A stretch of 16,693 nucleotides of DNA from an uncultured Oscillospiraceae bacterium (GCA_910588635.1 CAJUPW010000038.1:1-16693), one strand, 5' to 3'; shown: positions 8,479 through 15,398, counted from the first letter of the stretch. Notes: a model not told the origin generated them from the sequence alone. Translations and numbers: made by a program.

Positions 8479-8489
8479 CAAAATTTTGT
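8478..8489. promoter_or_regulatory. 12 bp palindrome abutting the protease -35 box (possible operator)
   Basis: ACAAAATTTTGT is a perfect palindrome overlapping the first base of the -35 element. With flanking GAC/GTC it forms a slightly imperfect longer inverted repeat. Its position suits a regulator site, but no regulator gene is nearby and A/T palindromes arise by chance. Confidence 0.35.
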
Positions 8490-8540
8490 CTATTCCCCCC
8501 GTCTTGCAACGGTTTATATCCTGTTCCCTTTTTTCTAAAG

Positions 8541-8597
8541 GTGACAGAGCGGAACAAGGGCTTAACGCTGGCCGAGTTCGGCGGCGCGAGGTTTTAG
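8541..8597 (+). pseudogene. prfC: Remnant of a second prfC 3' end
   Basis: In frame these bases read VTERNKGLTLAEFGGARF followed by TAG. The last 18 residues of the intact prfC read VAERNRGLTLAEFGGAKF followed by TGA. Nothing similar to prfC lies further upstream and no start is evident, so it is a leftover tail and not a gene. Differences are mostly synonymous or conservative (for example CTC to TTA, AGG to AAG, TGA to TAG). The tail therefore evolved under selection as part of a real prfC, probably in another genome, or is an older duplicate. Confidence 0.88.
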
Positions 8598-8605
8598 GAC
8601 ATGAC

Positions 8606-8634
8606 AAAGGCCCGGACACTGTGTCCGGGCCTTT
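8606..8634. terminator. Terminator copy 2, serving the minus-strand copy B gene
   Basis: Inverted repeat with arms 8606-8618 and 8622-8634 (AAAGGCCCGGACA / TGTCCGGGCCTTT), the same stem as the prfC terminator. It lies 9 bases past the stop of copy B on the complement. Confidence 0.8.
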
Positions 8635-8643
8635 ATACGAATC

Positions 8644-9132
8644 TTAGTCCGCCTCGACGTGCACCACACGCTTGCAAGGATAATCCAGGTTTTGGAAAAA
8701 ATCCTCCGCGCCGGGCCATGTTCCCTTATAGCCTAAGGCACTTTCAGCAGGTGGGGGATAATAAATCACAACATCTCCGCCTAAAGCCTCGATCTTGATC
8801 GTGCGCCTTGTTCTATCTGTGTAAAACAGAAGCATTTCTCTGCTTATCGCACCGGGTTGATTCCTCCCTTCTACCGGCTTAGAAAAATCGATCTCAACCT
8901 GCCGGAAAATGTCAATGATGGACTCGATCCCCTGGGGATCATCGATACACTTCCATAACGTCCCCGCACAACTGGACTCCTCTATTGAAATGGAGTAGAT
9001 ATTATCCGCGGAATCGGGCAGCCCGAGTTTTCTCTGTGTCGAAATATTCGTATAAAGGAGGAAAACCACTATCGAGACGAGCATACCGGCAATCACGCCG
9101 CTGAAGAAAATACGCCTTTTATTTGCTTCCAT
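8644..9132 (-). CDS. Small membrane-anchored protein of unknown function (copy B, paralogue of 6827-7297)
   Basis: 162 residues: short basic N-terminus (MEANKRR), one membrane helix (about 8-28) and a likely extracytoplasmic domain that shares LPDS, SISI, QVEIDFSKP and GTWP...FF.NLDYP with copy A. The start is set at 9132. AGAGGAG lies 8 bases before it, but only 2 bases before the earlier ATG two codons upstream. Unlike copy A it has no protease gene beside it and is transcribed alone from its own promoter. A 60-base sample gave 48% GC, between the islet and the core genes. Function unknown. A solitary, more host-like paralogue could be the resident version of a gene whose relative arrived with the protease (inference). 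Confidence 0.75.
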   Translation of the reverse strand: MEANKRRIFFSGVIAGMLVSIVVFLLYTNISTQRKLGLPDSADNIYSISIEESSCAGTLWKCIDDPQGIESIIDIFRQVEIDFSKPVEGRNQPGAISREMLLFYTDRTRRTIKIEALGGDVVIYYPPPAESALGYKGTWPGAEDFFQNLDYPCKRVVHVEAD

Positions 9133-9247
9133 AGCCATAACTCCTCTGAAAACGGCCATACACAGGTTTGCTGACATGAAGAGATGTCCATATATTCATG
9201 TAACTGTGGTCATCAACATCTTTATAGTCTATTGTTTTCATAAATGT

Positions 9248-9276
9248 ATGTTATTTGAATTTAGAAAGGTTGTCAA
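9248..9276 (-). promoter_or_regulatory. Promoter of copy B
   Basis: On the complement, a perfect -35 TTGACA (9271-9276), 17 bp spacer and -10 TAACAT (9248-9253), about 115 bp upstream of the gene. The rest of 9133-9418 is AT-rich and holds only this promoter, the exporter promoter and its leader hairpin. Confidence 0.7.
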
Positions 9277-9337
9277 GAGATTTTTTGTTTTCACATACCG
9301 GATCAATTCAGAGCCTATTCTCTTTCCCCTAAAACTA

Positions 9338-9346
9338 TGATATACT
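9338..9346 (+). promoter_or_regulatory. Extended -10 promoter of the MATE exporter
   Basis: TGATATACT: a TGN extension plus -10 TATACT (9341-9346). The -35 region 17 bp upstream (TTCTCT) is poor, typical of extended -10 promoters. Confidence 0.55.
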
Positions 9347-9370
9347 ATTTTCTAACACCAAAACCCGGAC

Positions 9371-9395
9371 GCGCCCCGGCCTAGCGGCGGGGCGC
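9371..9395 (+). promoter_or_regulatory. Strong GC hairpin in the MATE exporter leader
   Basis: GCGCCCC (9371-9377) pairs with GGGGCGC (9389-9395) and GCC (9379-9381) with GGC (9386-9388). This gives about 10 pairs with one bulged G and a TAGC loop. It ends about 10 bases before the ribosome binding site. No T-run follows, so it is not a simple terminator. Confidence 0.5.
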
Positions 9396-9418
9396 AGAAT
9401 TGATTGGAGGAAAACAGC

Positions 9419-10780
9419 TTGTCCCAGTCCCACAGAAGCGAGGAGGCGCTCTCCAGCGCCCCTATCGGCCCGCTGATGTTCAAGCTGGCCCTGCCAGCGG
9501 TGGCGGCTCAGCTCATCAACATGCTCTACAACATCGTGGACCGCATCTATATCGGCCACATCCCGGAGGTGGGCCGCACCGCCCTCACCGGCCTGGGCAT
9601 CACCTTCCCCATCCTCATGCTCATCTCGGCCTTCACCGCCTTCGCCGGCATGGGCGGCGCCCCCCTGGCCTCCATCCGCCTGGGGGCGGGGGACCGGGAG
9701 GGGGCGGAGAAGATTTTGGGCAACTCCGCCACCCTACTGCTGATTTTGGCCGCCGTGCTCACCACGGTGTTTTCCATCATCAAGGAGCCGGTGCTCATGG
9801 CCTTCGGCGCCTCGGAGGACACCATCGGCTACGCTCTGGACTATATATCCATCTATCTGATCGGCACCGTCTTTGTCCAGCTGGCCCTGGGCCTCAACGC
9901 CTACATCACCGCCCAGGGACAGGCGTTGATCGCCATGTGCTCGGTGCTGATCGGCGCGGTGCTGAATATCCTGCTGGATCCGCTGTTCATCTTTGGCTTC
10001 CATATGGGGGTACGGGGCGCGGCCCTGGCCACCATTATCTCTCAGGGGGTGAGCGCCTGCTGGGTGGTGGGCTTTCTGTGCTCCCGCCGGTCCGGTCTGC
10101 GCATCCGCCGGAAAAACATGCGGCTGGATGTCAAGGTGGTGGGCAGCATCGCCTCTCTGGGCGTCGCCCCCTTTATCATGCAGTCCACCGAGAGCCTGGT
10201 GACGGTGGTGCTCAACTCCGGCCTGCAGTTCTACGGCGGCGACCTGTATGTGGCCACCGTCACTGTGATGCAGAGCGTGATGCAGATGGTGGTCATGCCC
10301 GTCCAGGGAATCACCCAGGGGGTGCAGCCCATTATGAGCTACAACTTCGGGGCAAAAAATTACCGGCGTGTGCGCCAGGTGTTTCGCCTGCTGCTGCGCA
10401 CCACCCTCACCGTAACCATTACCTCCTTCCTGATCGTAACCCTCTTCCCCAAGCCCCTGGCCCTCATCTTCAACGACGACCGGGAACTGGTGGAGCTGGT
10501 GGCAAAGGTCATGCCCATCTTCTTCGGCGGCATCTGGGCCTTCGGGGCGCAGATGGCCTGTCAGTCCGCCTTCATGGCCATGGGCCAGGCCAGGACCAGC
10601 CTGTTTCTTGCCCTACTGCGGAAGGTGATTCTGCTGGTCCCTCTGGCCATCGTCCTGCCCATGGTCACCGGAAGCGTCATAGGCATCTACGCGGCCGAGC
10701 CGGTGGCCGACATTCTGGCCTCCGCCACCACCCTGACCCTGTTCCTCCGCAAGCGAAAGACCCTTCTGCCTGCCGATTAA
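9419..10780 (+). CDS. MATE-family multidrug/cation antiporter (MepA/NorM-like)
   Basis: Integral membrane exporter of the MOP superfamily, expected to use a sodium or proton gradient to expel cationic drugs or metabolites. The 453 residues are hydrophobic throughout and fit twelve helices. The N-terminal block GPLMFKLALPAVAAQLIN, then LYNIVDRIYIG, is typical of MATE/MepA proteins. The internal duplication of the fold shows in the second-half motif MQMVVMPVQGITQGVQPIMSYNFGAKN. The start is TTG at 9419, with GGAGG 8 bases upstream. A TTG five codons earlier would place that ribosome site inside the gene. Single-gene transcript ending in a terminator shared with the convergent lipoprotein operon. 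Substrate cannot be predicted. Confidence 0.92.
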   Translation: MSQSHRSEEALSSAPIGPLMFKLALPAVAAQLINMLYNIVDRIYIGHIPEVGRTALTGLGITFPILMLISAFTAFAGMGGAPLASIRLGAGDREGAEKILGNSATLLLILAAVLTTVFSIIKEPVLMAFGASEDTIGYALDYISIYLIGTVFVQLALGLNAYITAQGQALIAMCSVLIGAVLNILLDPLFIFGFHMGVRGAALATIISQGVSACWVVGFLCSRRSGLRIRRKNMRLDVKVVGSIASLGVAPFIMQSTESLVTVVLNSGLQFYGGDLYVATVTVMQSVMQMVVMPVQGITQGVQPIMSYNFGAKNYRRVRQVFRLLLRTTLTVTITSFLIVTLFPKPLALIFNDDRELVELVAKVMPIFFGGIWAFGAQMACQSAFMAMGQARTSLFLALLRKVILLVPLAIVLPMVTGSVIGIYAAEPVADILASATTLTLFLRKRKTLLPAD

Positions 10781-10783
10781 AAG

Positions 10784-10822
10784 ACCGCCCGTCTCCTGTG
10801 AGACGGGCGGTTTCCGTTTTTT
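10784..10822. terminator. Bidirectional terminator between the exporter and the CapA lipoprotein gene
   Basis: Perfect 12 bp stem (10784-10795 / 10800-10811) with a CTGT loop. A T-rich run follows on the plus strand and CTTTT on the complement. It lies 3 bases after the exporter stop. Confidence 0.9.
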
Positions 10823-12091
10823 TTAATCCGAGGGCTTGTCCCCTTCGGCCCCCAGCACCTCGTGGCACAGGTCCCGGGCCAGCTGGAGCTGCCTGTAGGA
10901 ATTCTTGTCCAGAATGGTCTCCTCTCCGGCCTCGTAGGCGGTGAGGGTCCGGTTCACATTCACCAGGTGGCGGCGCTCCCCCACCGGCCTGTTGTTCCGG
11001 TGGACCATGTAGTAGGGGGTGTACCGCACATCAGTGAGGGAGGTGTTCCCCTCGGGGTCCTTTGTCAGCTCCAGGTCCAGGATGGCGGTGGTCTTGGTGG
11101 CCAGATCCTTGTTGGGGTCGTCAAAGTTCTGGTTGGAAATGAAGTTGCCCAGGGAGTAGATGACAAAGCCCTGCCGCTCCTGACCGTCCTCTCCGGTGAC
11201 GGTAATGGTGTCGTAGGGCTCCAGCACGTGAGGGTGCCCCCCCAGCACCAGATCGGCCCCCTGCTCCACCAAAAACCGGGCCAGATTCTCCTGGTGGCTG
11301 TTCTGACTGGTGCGGTACTCGATGCCCCAGTGGGTGATGACGGCGATCAGGTCGGCGTCCAGGGCCTTGGCGGCGGCCAGGTCCTCTTTCAGCATGTCGT
11401 AGTCGGGATTGGACACGCTGGTGTAGTAGTCGGTGTTGAAGACATTGGCGGCGTAGGGCTTGTCCTCAGGCAGTTTATGGCCGTTGAGGCCGTAGGTATA
11501 GGCCAGGAAAGCCACCGAGACGCCCCCCACGTCGGCCACATAGACGCCGCGGTTTTCGTCCCGCTCCTCCTGGGAGCGGTAGGTGCCCACATGGGGGATA
11601 TTCATCTCGTCCAGCACGTCCAGGGTGCGCTCCAGGCCGGCGATTCCCTTGTCCAGACAGTGGTTGTTGGTGGTGCACAGCAGGTCAAAGCCGGCGTCTT
11701 TGATGTTGTAGGCCAGCTCGTCAGGGGAGTTGAACCGGGGGTAGCCCGAGTACTCCGGTCCGCCGGCCAGAGTGGTCTCCAGGTTGCCCACGGCGAAGTC
11801 GGCCAGAGCAAGCTGTTCCGCCGCCTCCCGCAGGACGTGGGTGTAGTCATAGGAGTCGGTCTCCGCCACATAGCAGTCCTTGGTGAGGGGCATGTGGCTC
11901 ATAATGTCCCCCGCCACCATCAGGTGGGCCACGACGGGCTCCGGTTCAGGCTCCGGCTCGGGGGGCGTCTCGGGCTGGGACTGGGCGGGGGGCTGAGAAA
12001 TATCGGCGGACTGGTCCGCGTCCACCGGCTGAGCCGGAGCGCACCCCGCCAGCAGGACGAGGCCCAGGGCAAGGGCAAGAAAGCGTCTCAT
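10823..12091 (-). CDS. CapA-family lipoprotein (PGA_cap metallophosphatase fold)
   Basis: 422 residues. The lipoprotein signal ends in LLAGC (Cys17), so the protein should be tethered outside the membrane. A Pro/Glu/Gln-rich linker (about 22-53) is followed by the CapA metallophosphatase-like domain with VAGDIM (59-64), GNLET (102-106), TNNH (141-144), THWG (253-256), GGHPH (284-288) and SLGNF (313-317). In Bacillus, CapA belongs to the poly-gamma-glutamate capsule machinery. Here no capB, capC or capE homologue is present, so it is better read as an orphan CapA-type envelope enzyme of unknown substrate. Its ATG overlaps the stop of the upstream serine hydrolase by four bases (ATGA), implying coupled translation and a shared role at the cell surface. 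Confidence 0.88.
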   Translation of the reverse strand: MRRFLALALGLVLLAGCAPAQPVDADQSADISQPPAQSQPETPPEPEPEPEPVVAHLMVAGDIMSHMPLTKDCYVAETDSYDYTHVLREAAEQLALADFAVGNLETTLAGGPEYSGYPRFNSPDELAYNIKDAGFDLLCTTNNHCLDKGIAGLERTLDVLDEMNIPHVGTYRSQEERDENRGVYVADVGGVSVAFLAYTYGLNGHKLPEDKPYAANVFNTDYYTSVSNPDYDMLKEDLAAAKALDADLIAVITHWGIEYRTSQNSHQENLARFLVEQGADLVLGGHPHVLEPYDTITVTGEDGQERQGFVIYSLGNFISNQNFDDPNKDLATKTTAILDLELTKDPEGNTSLTDVRYTPYYMVHRNNRPVGERRHLVNVNRTLTAYEAGEETILDKNSYRQLQLARDLCHEVLGAEGDKPSD

Positions 12092-13455
12092 ACGGGCTGT
12101 TCCTCCATTTTCTCGTAAAGTATCTCCATCAGGTCATAGCACAGGGCGTACATGCCGTACTCGTTCATATTCCGGGAGGCGCCGGTGGTGATGACCACCA
12201 CGCCGTTTTGGGTCACCGGGTTGTAGGTCATCAGGGAGAACACCCCGTAAGCGCTGCCCGTGTGGTAGTAGAGCACCTCCTGGTCCATCACGTCCTCCTG
12301 CCGGCGGAGAATCAGGCACTGCTCAAAGGGGGCGTACCCCTCCAGCCGTACGGTGAACTGGGGGGTCTCCAGCTCAGACACCGAATCCTCTGACAGCAGC
12401 CGGGTCTCCTTATATTTCCCGGGGAGGGGCTCGGCTACCACCATCCGGGTCCCGCTCTCCGGGTCCTCCGTCTCGGTGTACCCGTACACCGGCTCCTTGT
12501 ATACCCCGTCGTTGGCCAGCACGGCCACCAGTTTGGCCATGTCCACGGCGCTGGTGGTGTAGCCGCCGGGGAGGTAGGAGGCGGTGTCCCCGATTTTGGA
12601 GGGGATGCGCTGGGCGGCGTGGTCGGCGGCGGAGCGGCCCACCCCGCCGGTGGTGTACAGGGTGGCCACCTCGCCCACGTCCAGCTCTCCGCCGCAGAAG
12701 GAGGCCCTGGCCCCGATTGGCTCCAGGAAGCGCTTTTGCAGGTAGTCGTCCAGCAGCCCGTCATAGGCCAGCTCCAGGGTGGTGCCCAGGACGCACATGC
12801 CAAAATTGCTGTAAGACCAGTATCCCCCGTTCCCCGGCTCCATAGACCGCCAGGAGGACTTGCTCTGGAGAATGCCTCTCAGCTTGGACAGCCCCCGGGC
12901 GGTGTCCAGATTTTTAATGGAGGAGGTATGGGTCATAAAGGTTCGGGCGGTGGGCTGCCCCTTGCTGTAGGGGTTGACCGCCCCCGCTCCCCAGTATGTA
13001 CTGATGGGGGCGTCCAGGTCCAGGACGCCGTCCTCCGCCATGGCCACGGCGCACATGGCGACAACCACCTTGCTGATGGAGGCGATGCGGATTTTGGTGT
13101 CCGGGGTCATCTCCCGCTCGTTCTTCACCGCCCAGCCCCAGGCCCCCGCCTGGCTGAGCCGGCCCTTCTCCACGGCGGCCACCGTCACCCCGGCGGCCTT
13201 GTACCGCTCCATCACCCGGGCCAGAGCCTCGTCCACATCCTCCTGGGTGAGGACGGGCTGGGGCTCAGGCTCCGGCTCAGGAGAGACGACAGGGAGGGCC
13301 TCCATACTCTGGCCGGGCCCGCCGCCGGCGGCGGGCGGCTCTTCCGGCACGGAAGAGCCGGACCCCTTCGACAGGGAGGAGGCTGGGGCGCAGGCGGTGA
13401 GCAGCAGCGCCAGGGCAACGAACCAGGCGCCCAGATGGGACAGCGGGGTATGCAT
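12088..13455 (-). CDS. Beta-lactamase-fold serine hydrolase lipoprotein (class C / PBP4*-like)
   Basis: 455 residues. A signal with lipobox-like LLTAC (Cys22) is followed by a low-complexity Pro/Glu/Gly linker to about residue 68, then the penicillin-recognising fold. The three class C elements are present: SISK (Ser126 nucleophile, Lys129), YSN (Tyr215-Asn217) and HTG (398-400) in place of KTG. MTHTSSI (174-180) is also typical. Relatives act as D-alanyl-D-alanine peptidases or esterases, and few are true beta-lactamases, so the substrate is left open. Start ATG has AAAGGAG 8 bases upstream. First gene of a two-gene operon with the CapA lipoprotein, both outward-facing with similar PEPEPEP linkers. 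Confidence 0.88.
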   Translation of the reverse strand: MHTPLSHLGAWFVALALLLTACAPASSLSKGSGSSVPEEPPAAGGGPGQSMEALPVVSPEPEPEPQPVLTQEDVDEALARVMERYKAAGVTVAAVEKGRLSQAGAWGWAVKNEREMTPDTKIRIASISKVVVAMCAVAMAEDGVLDLDAPISTYWGAGAVNPYSKGQPTARTFMTHTSSIKNLDTARGLSKLRGILQSKSSWRSMEPGNGGYWSYSNFGMCVLGTTLELAYDGLLDDYLQKRFLEPIGARASFCGGELDVGEVATLYTTGGVGRSAADHAAQRIPSKIGDTASYLPGGYTTSAVDMAKLVAVLANDGVYKEPVYGYTETEDPESGTRMVVAEPLPGKYKETRLLSEDSVSELETPQFTVRLEGYAPFEQCLILRRQEDVMDQEVLYYHTGSAYGVFSLMTYNPVTQNGVVVITTGASRNMNEYGMYALCYDLMEILYEKMEEQPV

Positions 13456-13499
13456 GGCAAAAACTCCTTTCAGATGGAATCTTTTGTCCGGTTTTGTCT

Positions 13500-13528
13500 A
13501 TTATAGTCGGGCTCCGAAAAAAAGTAAA
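13500..13528 (-). promoter_or_regulatory. Promoter of the two-lipoprotein operon
   Basis: On the complement, -35 TTTACT (13523-13528), 17 bp spacer, perfect -10 TATAAT (13500-13505), about 45 bp upstream of the serine hydrolase start. Confidence 0.65.
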
Positions 13529-13580
13529 GAGGGTTTGGAGGCCTCCGCCCGCCCGGACATGCGGCTTTTTCGCAAAGGGA

Positions 13581-13608
13581 TGGACAATCTCCAAAAAATA
13601 GATATAAT
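13581..13608 (+). promoter_or_regulatory. Promoter of the DEAD-box helicase operon
   Basis: -35 TGGACA (13581-13586), 16 bp spacer, -10 TATAAT (13603-13608). The divergent lipoprotein promoter lies about 55 bp away. Confidence 0.7.
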
Positions 13609-13644
13609 ATAGATTGACAGATTATACAGAAGAGGGATATGACT

Positions 13645-14826
13645 ATGGAAATCAACGGACAAACCGTGGCCGAGACCGGCCGCTACGACCAGATGGGGCT
13701 CTCCCCGGAGCTGATGCGTGCCATCGGCAAAAAGGGCTACGTGGAGGCCACCCCCATTCAGGTTGGGGCTATCCCCTATTTTATGGACTGGAAGGATGTC
13801 ATCGCCAAGGCCCCCACGGGGACAGGCAAGACCTTCGCTTTCGGCATCCCCATGGTGGAGCACACCGACCCCGCCGCCGGCCATGTCACCGGTCTGGTGC
13901 TGGCCCCCACCCGGGAGCTGGCCATCCAGATTCAGGACGAGCTGCGGGACCTGTGCGCCTTTAAAGAGGGGGTGCGGGTGGTCTGCCTCTACGGCGGACA
14001 GCCCATCAACACCCAGATCAACCAGCTGAAGAAAAAGCCCCAGATCGTGGTGGCCACGCCGGGGCGGCTGATGGACCACATGAAGCGGCGCACCGTCCGG
14101 CTGGACAAGGTGGACACAGTGGTGCTGGACGAGGCCGACCGGATGCTGGACATGGGCTTTGTCCGGGACGTGACCCACATTCTGGACCAGATGCCCAAGC
14201 GGAAGAACCTGGGCATGTTTTCGGCCACCATTTCCCGGGAAGTGCTGGACATCTCCTGGGTCTACCAGCGGGAGCCGGTAGAGATTACCGTCCAGGCCGA
14301 CCGTGAGAACCGGCCCGACATCGCCCAGTACCGTCTGGACGTGGACCGGGGCGAGAAGGCGGACGTGGTGGTCCGGCTGCTGGAGATGGGGGACTACGAG
14401 CGGGTAATCGCCTTCTGCAATACAAAGAACATGACCGACCGGCTGGCCGGGCTGCTGGGGATGCGGGGCGTCTCCTGCGAGGCCATTCACGGCGACATCA
14501 CCCAGTCCCTCCGGGAACGGACCCTGCAGAAGTTCCGGGACGGCAAGCTGCGGGTGCTGGCCGCCACCGACGTGGCCGCCCGGGGGCTGGACATCGACGA
14601 TGTGGACGCGGTGTTCAACTACGATGTGCCCGACGAGAATGAGTACTACATCCACCGCATCGGCCGCACAGGGAGGGCCCGCCGCCACGGGGTAGCCTTC
14701 TCCCTGGTGTCCACTATCACCGAGGGTCTGCGTCTGGACGACATCGTGAAGTCCACCGGCAGTCAGATCCGCACGGTCTACTTTAATGAGAAGGGCGACC
14801 TGGTGGCCGCCGCGGAGAAGCAATGA
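13645..14826 (+). CDS. DEAD-box ATP-dependent RNA helicase
   Basis: ATP-dependent unwinding and remodelling of RNA, in bacteria usually for ribosome assembly, mRNA turnover and growth in the cold. The 393 residues carry every superfamily-2 motif in order: Q motif around GYVEATPIQ (31-39), APTGTGKT (56-63), APTRELA (87-93), TPGRL (138-142), DEAD (162-165), SAT (193-195), FCNTKN (257-262), TDVAARGLD (308-316) and HRIGRTGR (337-344). It ends about 50 residues after motif VI, so there is no long basic C-terminal RNA-binding extension as in CsdA or DbpA. The start is taken at the second ATG (13645), which is 8 bases from GAGGG. The first, at 13639, is only 2 bases away. Its stop overlaps the start of the next gene. 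Confidence 0.93.
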   Translation: MEINGQTVAETGRYDQMGLSPELMRAIGKKGYVEATPIQVGAIPYFMDWKDVIAKAPTGTGKTFAFGIPMVEHTDPAAGHVTGLVLAPTRELAIQIQDELRDLCAFKEGVRVVCLYGGQPINTQINQLKKKPQIVVATPGRLMDHMKRRTVRLDKVDTVVLDEADRMLDMGFVRDVTHILDQMPKRKNLGMFSATISREVLDISWVYQREPVEITVQADRENRPDIAQYRLDVDRGEKADVVVRLLEMGDYERVIAFCNTKNMTDRLAGLLGMRGVSCEAIHGDITQSLRERTLQKFRDGKLRVLAATDVAARGLDIDDVDAVFNYDVPDENEYYIHRIGRTGRARRHGVAFSLVSTITEGLRLDDIVKSTGSQIRTVYFNEKGDLVAAAEKQ

Positions 14827-15398
14827 GTAAAAAATCCGCTCACTTCTGGCTGGATTTTCTGGCCTGCTTTCTTATCCCCGCCTACACCCTCCTTTTCGCC
14901 GGGAGCGTGCGGTGGTTCGGCACCAATTTTTCCGTCATCGCCGTCACCGGCCCGGACCACTACCGGGGGTTCGTCTACTGGGGCATTCTGGCGGGAAGCT
15001 ACTTCTTCGTCATGCTCAGCAGGCTGGCCTTTGTCCTCCCCCGGCGCTGGGAGCGGGCAACGGTCCGGCTGCTGACGGTGTGCGCCGTCCTCTCTCTGGC
15101 CTACGCCGTGGCCATCCCCTACCTGCCCGCCTACTTCCCAAAATACGCCGCCCTCCACGTGCTGCTGGCCGCCGGAGCCTGCGTGCTGCTCATGCTGGCG
15201 CTGCTGACCGTCCTGCTGGCCCTCCGCCGGACCGATCCCGCCCGCTGGAGACGGCCCCTCCGGGGCTGGCTCCTCATCGTGGCGGGCAGCGCCTTGCTGT
15301 TCCTCATCCCCAGGATGGTCTCCACCGCCCTGGAGGTCTTTTTCACCATCTCCGCCGCCCTGCTCGTCCGCCGGGCCTGGCTGCTGGTGAAATTTTAA
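14823..15398 (+). CDS. Small polytopic membrane protein of unknown function
   Basis: 191 residues, very hydrophobic, with about six predicted helices (roughly 9-29, 48-70, 80-98, 106-128, 144-162 and 164-186) and arginine-rich cytoplasmic turns such as PRRWER and RRTDPARWRR. I do not recognise a family with confidence. The ATG overlaps the helicase stop (ATGA), so it is co-transcribed and translationally coupled, but nothing in the protein suggests an RNA-related role. Base composition matches its neighbours, so there is no sign of recent transfer. No clear hairpin terminator follows. Confidence 0.8.
   Translation: MSKKSAHFWLDFLACFLIPAYTLLFAGSVRWFGTNFSVIAVTGPDHYRGFVYWGILAGSYFFVMLSRLAFVLPRRWERATVRLLTVCAVLSLAYAVAIPYLPAYFPKYAALHVLLAAGACVLLMLALLTVLLALRRTDPARWRRPLRGWLLIVAGSALLFLIPRMVSTALEVFFTISAALLVRRAWLLVKF

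Larger units (their letters stand above)
8541..8643. repeat. Direct repeat copy 2: prfC tail plus terminator
   Basis: Partner of the repeat at 6720-6826. Together they bracket the AT-rich segment holding copy A and the protease. The sharp left edge of the similarity is the Val codon at 8541. Upstream bases are unrelated to prfC. Confidence 0.9.

Noticed and set aside
8541..8640. attL/attR-like core of an active mobile element
   Set aside because: There are direct repeats at a gene 3' end, but no integrase, recombinase or transposase lies between or beside them, so an active element is not supported.
9400..10944. Plus-strand frame overlapping the MATE gene
   Set aside because: Composition-driven shadow rich in Gly/His/Arg. 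The MATE frame carries the family motifs.
10862..12118. Plus-strand frame of 418 codons opposite the CapA gene
   Set aside because: Antisense shadow. The CapA frame has the lipobox and all metallophosphatase motifs.
12619..13506. Plus-strand frame of 295 codons opposite the serine hydrolase
   Set aside because: Antisense shadow of a gene with clear SxxK, YSN and HTG motifs.
13501..14823. Minus-strand frame of 440 codons opposite the helicase
   Set aside because: Antisense to a complete set of DEAD-box motifs.
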